This document shows, one piece after another, positions 60,315-64,000 of a DNA stretch of 64,000 nt (position 1 is the first letter of the stretch; each line of letters begins with the position of its first letter). Origin of the DNA: CADCWN01 sp046328475. GTDB lineage: Bacteria; Chloroflexota; Chloroflexia; Thermomicrobiales; CADCWN01. The translations under genes and the position numbers were made by a program. The DNA lies in the NCBI GenBank assembly GCA_046328475.1, contig JAXLWN010000012.1, forward strand, positions 62,001 through 126,000, in the 5' to 3' direction. Under the pieces are notes generated by a model. That model did no database searches and had not been told where the DNA came from. It saw nothing but the letters and a program-made list of their open reading frames with translations.

Positions 60315-61628
60315 ATGAGCCAGGGAGGCAACGAGCTACCGACCGTCATCGTGGGGGCGGGTCTGGCCGGGTTGGTCTGCGCGCGGGCGCTGGTTGATGC
60401 CGGGGCGGCGGTGCGCGTGCTGGAGGCGGGCGACGAGGTTGGCGGGCGGGTGCGGAGCGATCTGCGCGACGGCTTCCGGCTCGACCGGGGCTTTCAGGTG
60501 CTCTTCACCGGCTACCCCGCCGCGCGGCGCTGGCTCGACTTCGACCGCCTCGATTTGCGCCCCTTCGATCCGGGCGCGGTGATTCGCCACAATGGCGGTT
60601 GGGCCACGCTGAGCGACCCGCGCCGCGACCGCGCGGCACTCCCCGCGTCCGCGCTGACCGACGTGGTCGGTCTGGGCGACAAGCTGCGCGTGATCCGGCT
60701 GATCGCCCGGCTCCGGCGGCGCGACTGGGACGGCGTGCGCGAGGTCGGCGGCGAGGATCGCCCGACCGCGACCTACCTGCGCGGTCGCGGCTTCTCCGAC
60801 GCGTTCATCGATCGCTTCGCGCGGCCGTTCTACGGTGGCATCTACCTGCGGCGCGATCTCAGCACCAGCGCGCGGGTCTTCGCCTTCACCTTCCGCATGC
60901 TGGCGATCGGCGAGACGGTCGTCCCCGCCGAGGGCATCGGCGCGCTGACGCGGCAACTCGCCGACGGCCTGCCGCCCGGCACGGTGCAACTGAACACCCC
61001 GGTCGAAGGCTTGCTGCGCGCCGGGGACCGCGTCACCGGGGTGCAGACGGCGCGGGGCGAAGTCGCGGCCTCCCGCGTGGTGCTGGCGACCGACAGCCAC
61101 AGCGCCGCGCGATTCTCCGGACTCGAACTGCCCGGCGTGCCGCTGGGCGCGACTGCGGTCTATTTCGCCTCGGATGAGCCGCTGGTGCGGCACAAGAAGC
61201 TGCTGCTCAATCCCGCGCCCGAGGCGTTCATGAACAATGCGGTGCAACTGAGCAACGTTGCGCCCGAATACGCCCCCGCCGGGCGACATCTGTTCTCCTG
61301 CACCATCCTGGGGAATCCCGAGCTGGACGACGACGCGGTGATCGCCCGCTGCCGCGCCGAACTCGCGGAGTGGTTCGGCGAGTCGAGCACCGCCCCCAGC
61401 CGCCTGATCGCGCTCGACGTGGTGCGCGTCCCCTTCTCGCAGTTCGCGCAGCCGCCCGGCATCCACGACCGGCTGCCGCGCAACCGCACCGCCATCCCCG
61501 GCCTCTACCTCGCGGGCGAGTACACCGAGGACAGCAGCATCAACGGGGCGATGCGGAGCGGCGAAGCCGCCGCCGGTGCCGTGCTGGGCGACCGGCGGCG
61601 GGCACGAGTCGGGAGTCGTGAGTCGTGA
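60315..61628 (+). CDS. FAD-dependent amine oxidase / phytoene-desaturase-like oxidoreductase
   Basis: The 437-aa protein begins MSQGGNELPTVIVGAGLAGL, the FAD dinucleotide fold with G-x-G-x-x-G, followed by VRVLEAGDEVGGRVRSDLRD and GFRLDRGFQVLFTGYPAARR, and ends with the FAD-anchoring IPGLYLAGEYTEDSSINGAM. The middle (ARPFYGGIYLRRDLSTSARV, PAEGIGALTRQLADGLPPGT) is typical of bacterial carotenoid or protoporphyrinogen-type oxidases. The substrate is unknown. It is the only plus-strand gene in this cluster. ATG 60315 has AGAGAGGA upstream. The C-terminal SRES comes from a repeat. Confidence 0.9.
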   Translation: MSQGGNELPTVIVGAGLAGLVCARALVDAGAAVRVLEAGDEVGGRVRSDLRDGFRLDRGFQVLFTGYPAARRWLDFDRLDLRPFDPGAVIRHNGGWATLSDPRRDRAALPASALTDVVGLGDKLRVIRLIARLRRRDWDGVREVGGEDRPTATYLRGRGFSDAFIDRFARPFYGGIYLRRDLSTSARVFAFTFRMLAIGETVVPAEGIGALTRQLADGLPPGTVQLNTPVEGLLRAGDRVTGVQTARGEVAASRVVLATDSHSAARFSGLELPGVPLGATAVYFASDEPLVRHKKLLLNPAPEAFMNNAVQLSNVAPEYAPAGRHLFSCTILGNPELDDDAVIARCRAELAEWFGESSTAPSRLIALDVVRVPFSQFAQPPGIHDRLPRNRTAIPGLYLAGEYTEDSSINGAMRSGEAAAGAVLGDRRRARVGSRES

Positions 61629-61711
61629 GAATCTTGCTTCTAGCTGGTGACCGCTGGTGCAGGCAATAGCTCCGCGTAACTCTCTCACGACTCACGACTC
61701 ACGACTCACGA
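61613..61711. repeat. Inverted GTGAGTC array between convergent genes
   Basis: GAGTCGTGAGTCGTGAG (61613-61629) faces CTCACGA x4 (61684-61711). It mirrors the array at 41567 and overlaps both gene ends. Confidence 0.85.
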
Positions 61712-62356
61712 CTCGCTCAAGTATTTCTCAATGAACTGCGCCGGGCCGAAGGTGACGTCGATCTTGACGTCGTGCTCGGCCCACTTGTCGAAGAGGTCTT
61801 CGAGGCGCGCGGCGTACCACTCTTCGCCGCCCCCGGCGTGCCATTCCCACTCGGGCCGGATCTGCACGACCAGCTTGCGCTGCGGATCGTAGAAGGTCCA
61901 GGGGTGCTCGACATACTCGATCTTCTTGCAGAGCGGGCAGCGCTTGTAGTTGAACTGGTTGCGCTTCGCGTACTCGACCAGGTGTGGCGACTCTTCGGCA
62001 TTGAGGAATGTGCAAAAATTGACATAATGGATGATCGAGCAGTCGCGACAGCGCAGATCGAGCTCGGTCCAGTAGGTGGCGAGCGGATCGACCGGCGGGA
62101 TGAGTTCGTCGAGATCGACAGGAGCCTCGGCCGCCTGCTCCTCGTCCGTTGCCAGGGGCTGCGCGCCCATCTGGACCAGCATCTTATCGACGTCCGACAT
62201 CCCGCGTTCGGGTGCCTCGGTCGCAATCGCGGCGGCGTCGATCACACCCGCTGCCTCGCTCGCGATGGCCGCTGCCTGCTGCTTCTTGGTGCTCTTCCGG
62301 GGGGCCTTCGGCGTGGACGCTTCGCGCGTCGCCGGTGCCTTGCGCTTGCCAGCCAC
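61706..62356 (-). CDS. Cys-pair zinc-binding-like protein, function unknown
   Basis: The 216-aa protein has a Lys/Ala-rich basic N-terminus (AGKRKAPATREASTPKAPRK), an acidic middle and a C-terminal domain with two Cys pairs, LRCRDCSIIHYVNF and YKRCPLCKKIEYVEHPW, a plausible zinc site of CpXC type. The final 60 residues are acidic/aromatic (EWEWHAGGGEEWYAARLEDL). No enzyme motif is seen. ATG 62356 is preceded by GAGTAGAGAG. It lies upstream of the repeat hairpin on the same strand as the FHA cluster. Confidence 0.65.
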   Translation of the reverse strand: MAGKRKAPATREASTPKAPRKSTKKQQAAAIASEAAGVIDAAAIATEAPERGMSDVDKMLVQMGAQPLATDEEQAAEAPVDLDELIPPVDPLATYWTELDLRCRDCSIIHYVNFCTFLNAEESPHLVEYAKRNQFNYKRCPLCKKIEYVEHPWTFYDPQRKLVVQIRPEWEWHAGGGEEWYAARLEDLFDKWAEHDVKIDVTFGPAQFIEKYLSES

Positions 62357-62554
62357 TCTCTACTCCTCAACAATCGATCGGCTTGCTTCGGCGGCCTGTC
62401 TAGCCTGCCGCAAACACTATCTGAACGATCATCATACGCGATGACCGCGTTTTTCGGCTAGTGGGTCCAATTGAAGGATGAGTTTCTGTGTTAGGCAGGG
62501 GAGAAGTGGACACGTTAGTGCGTTACAGGCAAGGTTGGCGAGTGCCATAGTGGG

Positions 62555-64000
62555 TCAGGGGGCCGGACGGGCGAAAACCGTGGTAACCGGTGATCTGCTG
62601 ATTCTGTCGCAATGTAATCGATCCTGCATTCTGTTCAGGGTAGAGCCATCGTAGTCGCGCCGTCAGTTTTTCGGCGCAGGACGAGAGATTGCCCGCTCTT
62701 CACTGCTGCTCCCTTTCCACTCCCCCCGACGTTGTAGGTGTAGGCGAAGGGCTGGGTGCCCGACACGGCGACCGTCGTCGTCAGGTCGGCGTGAGCCCGG
62801 CGAGCACCTCGGCCGTCGGCGGCGGCGTGGCCGATTGCCACCCGGCGGAGTCGGCGGCCAGGAAGACGACGATCTCCCCACTCTCCGCTGGTAGGTGGTA
62901 GACCACCGCTGAACGTGAACGTCCCACTGATGCTGGTTATGCCAGCACTGCTGCCAGTGGATGACGTGATGTTCGTCGGTGTTGGCGTTGTCATCGCGGT
63001 GCCCGATACTGGTGGCCCCGCACTGCTCGATCGCGGGAGCGCCGGAGCCGTTACGCTGACGGCATTCGTAGGTGCTGCCGATTGTAGCGCTGTCGGTGTC
63101 GGTGCCGCTGAAACGCTCAGGTTGCGCGCTGCTCGCGGCGGGCAATGACTTGGTCGGGCTAGCGAGAAAAGCGCCGTGGTTGCTGGGTGTTCTCGCCACC
63201 CTGACCAAGATTGACCAGGATAATGAACATTGTCGCGATGATTGCAAGCAGCAGTAGGGGTAGCACGATCAGTAGCCACATTGGTAGCTGTCGGCCGCGA
63301 CGGCGCGGTTGCTCGGGCAGCTGAGGCGCGGCAGGATGATGAATCACCGTGGGCGGAGCGAATTGCGGCGGCGAACCCGGCGGCGGTGGCGCGACTGGTG
63401 TCGGGGTAGCGCCCTGGCGCGGTTGCAGCACTATCGAGCGCCGCCGCGAGCTGACCAGCGCTGGCGAAGCGGCCTTCCACTCGCTTCGCCAGCGCTCGCT
63501 CGATCACCGATTGCACCGCAGTCGGCACCCGTCCATCGCTGCGCTCTACGACCGACGGGATCGGCTCCATCATGTGCCCATACATTGTCTCCTCGGCATT
63601 GCCACCGTAGGGCACCCTACCGGTGAGCAACTGGAAGAGCAGGCAGCCAAGCGCGTAGATGTCCGTCGCGGGCAGCGCCTGGCCACGCCATTGCTCCGGC
63701 GCCATATAAGCGACTGTGCCGACGATTTTGGACTGGCTGTAGGTGGAGGTGGACTCGCGCAGCAGTTTGGCAATGCCGAAATCGGCCAGCAGCAGCCGAT
63801 CCCCCGATCCGGTCAGCATCAGGTTCTGCGGCTTCAGATCGCGATGGACTATCCCTTGGGCATGGGCGTAGTCGAGTGCCGCCGCTACCTGGCGCACGTA
63901 TCGCGCCGCCTCCTCCAACGGGAAGTGCCCTGTCCTGCGCAAGCGGTCGGCGAGAGAGCCACCTGCGACGTAGGGCATCACCAAATAGACATTCTCAGTT
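62555..64000 (-). CDS. Membrane Ser/Thr protein kinase with PP2C-like ectodomain, partial and frameshifted
   Basis: The N-terminus (P-loop, Lys) is beyond the window end. Visible are YVAGGSLADRLRRTGHFPLE, IVHRDLKPQNLMLTGSGDRL, LLLADFGIAKLLRES and GTVAYMAPEQWRGQ, all intact. A Pro linker and one membrane helix (WLLIVLPLLLLAIIATMFII) lead to an ectodomain (SISGTFTFSGGLPPTSGEWG, TQPFAYTYNVGGSGKG, SLVLRRK, YPEQNAGSITLRQNQQITGY) that ends at TGA 62557-62555. Indels are needed near 63415, 63170, 62880, 62790, 62665 and 62580. This ectodomain is shared with the PP2C at 56055. Confidence 0.85.

Overview
The window is a GC-rich bacterial chromosome segment that looks like Chloroflexota, probably a Thermomicrobia/Sphaerobacter-like lineage. 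The evidence is a Gram-positive-style division and cell-wall (dcw) cluster, many Ser/Thr kinase, FHA and PP2C genes with long Pro/Thr-rich linkers, Uma2, CGNR and AzlCD genes, and dispersed palindromic and 7-bp tandem repeats between genes. The lineage is inferred from gene content only. No rRNA, tRNA or CRISPR array was recognised.

Layout: (1) 1-2.6 kb, the end of a corrinoid/siderophore ABC ATPase, then cobS, cbiB and cobU (cobalamin nucleotide-loop assembly). (2) 2.7-7.9 kb, a lipoprotein, two small genes under a palindromic operator, and a TetR-controlled run (tetR, a DUF4386-type membrane protein, a nucleotide-sugar-epimerase-like gene and a membrane protein). (3) 8.3-15 kb, the first half of the dcw cluster (mraZ, rsmH, ftsL-like, ftsI, murF, mraY) behind a TATAAT promoter and a three-copy GTGGG MraZ box. 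(4) 15-22 kb, an inserted block: VapBC-type toxin-antitoxin, a heterodimeric ABC exporter preceded by a 44-codon Cys-containing peptide gene and a hairpin, a PCD-VOC fusion, a flavin reductase and a carboxymuconolactone decarboxylase. (5) 22-34 kb, the second half of the dcw cluster (murD, ftsW, a membrane protein, Uma2, murC, murB, ddl, ftsQ, ftsA, ftsZ); murE and murG are absent from the window. (6) 34-42.5 kb, mixed genes: a papain-like protein, an ABM enzyme, azlCD with an MFS remnant, a CGNR regulator, thioredoxin, two glycosyltransferases, a flavin reductase and an MqnA-like protein. (7) 42.5-64 kb, a phospho-signalling and envelope cluster mostly on the minus strand: LCP protein, Ser/Thr kinase-TPR, an FHA-FHA-ABCG exporter, an FHA protein, two subtilisin-like lipoproteins, a membrane PP2C phosphatase, a second FHA membrane protein, an FAD oxidase, a Cys-pair protein and a second Ser/Thr kinase cut by the window end.

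The most notable observations are these. The PP2C phosphatase and the second Ser/Thr kinase end in the same ectodomain, so they look like a matched write/erase pair facing the same signal. A small peptide gene plus attenuator-like hairpin sits in front of an asymmetric ABC exporter. Many gene borders carry 7- or 8-bp tandem arrays, often as long inverted repeats, and sometimes run into stop codons, ribosome sites or start codons. Two unrelated genes share an AGAACA-NN-TGTTCT operator at the same distance from their starts.

Thirteen genes contain apparent one-base frameshifts, several in homopolymers. They cluster at 0-9.2 kb and from about 36 kb onward, while 9.3-36 kb is clean. I read most of them as assembly or sequencing errors rather than pseudogenes, and gene spans are given across them.
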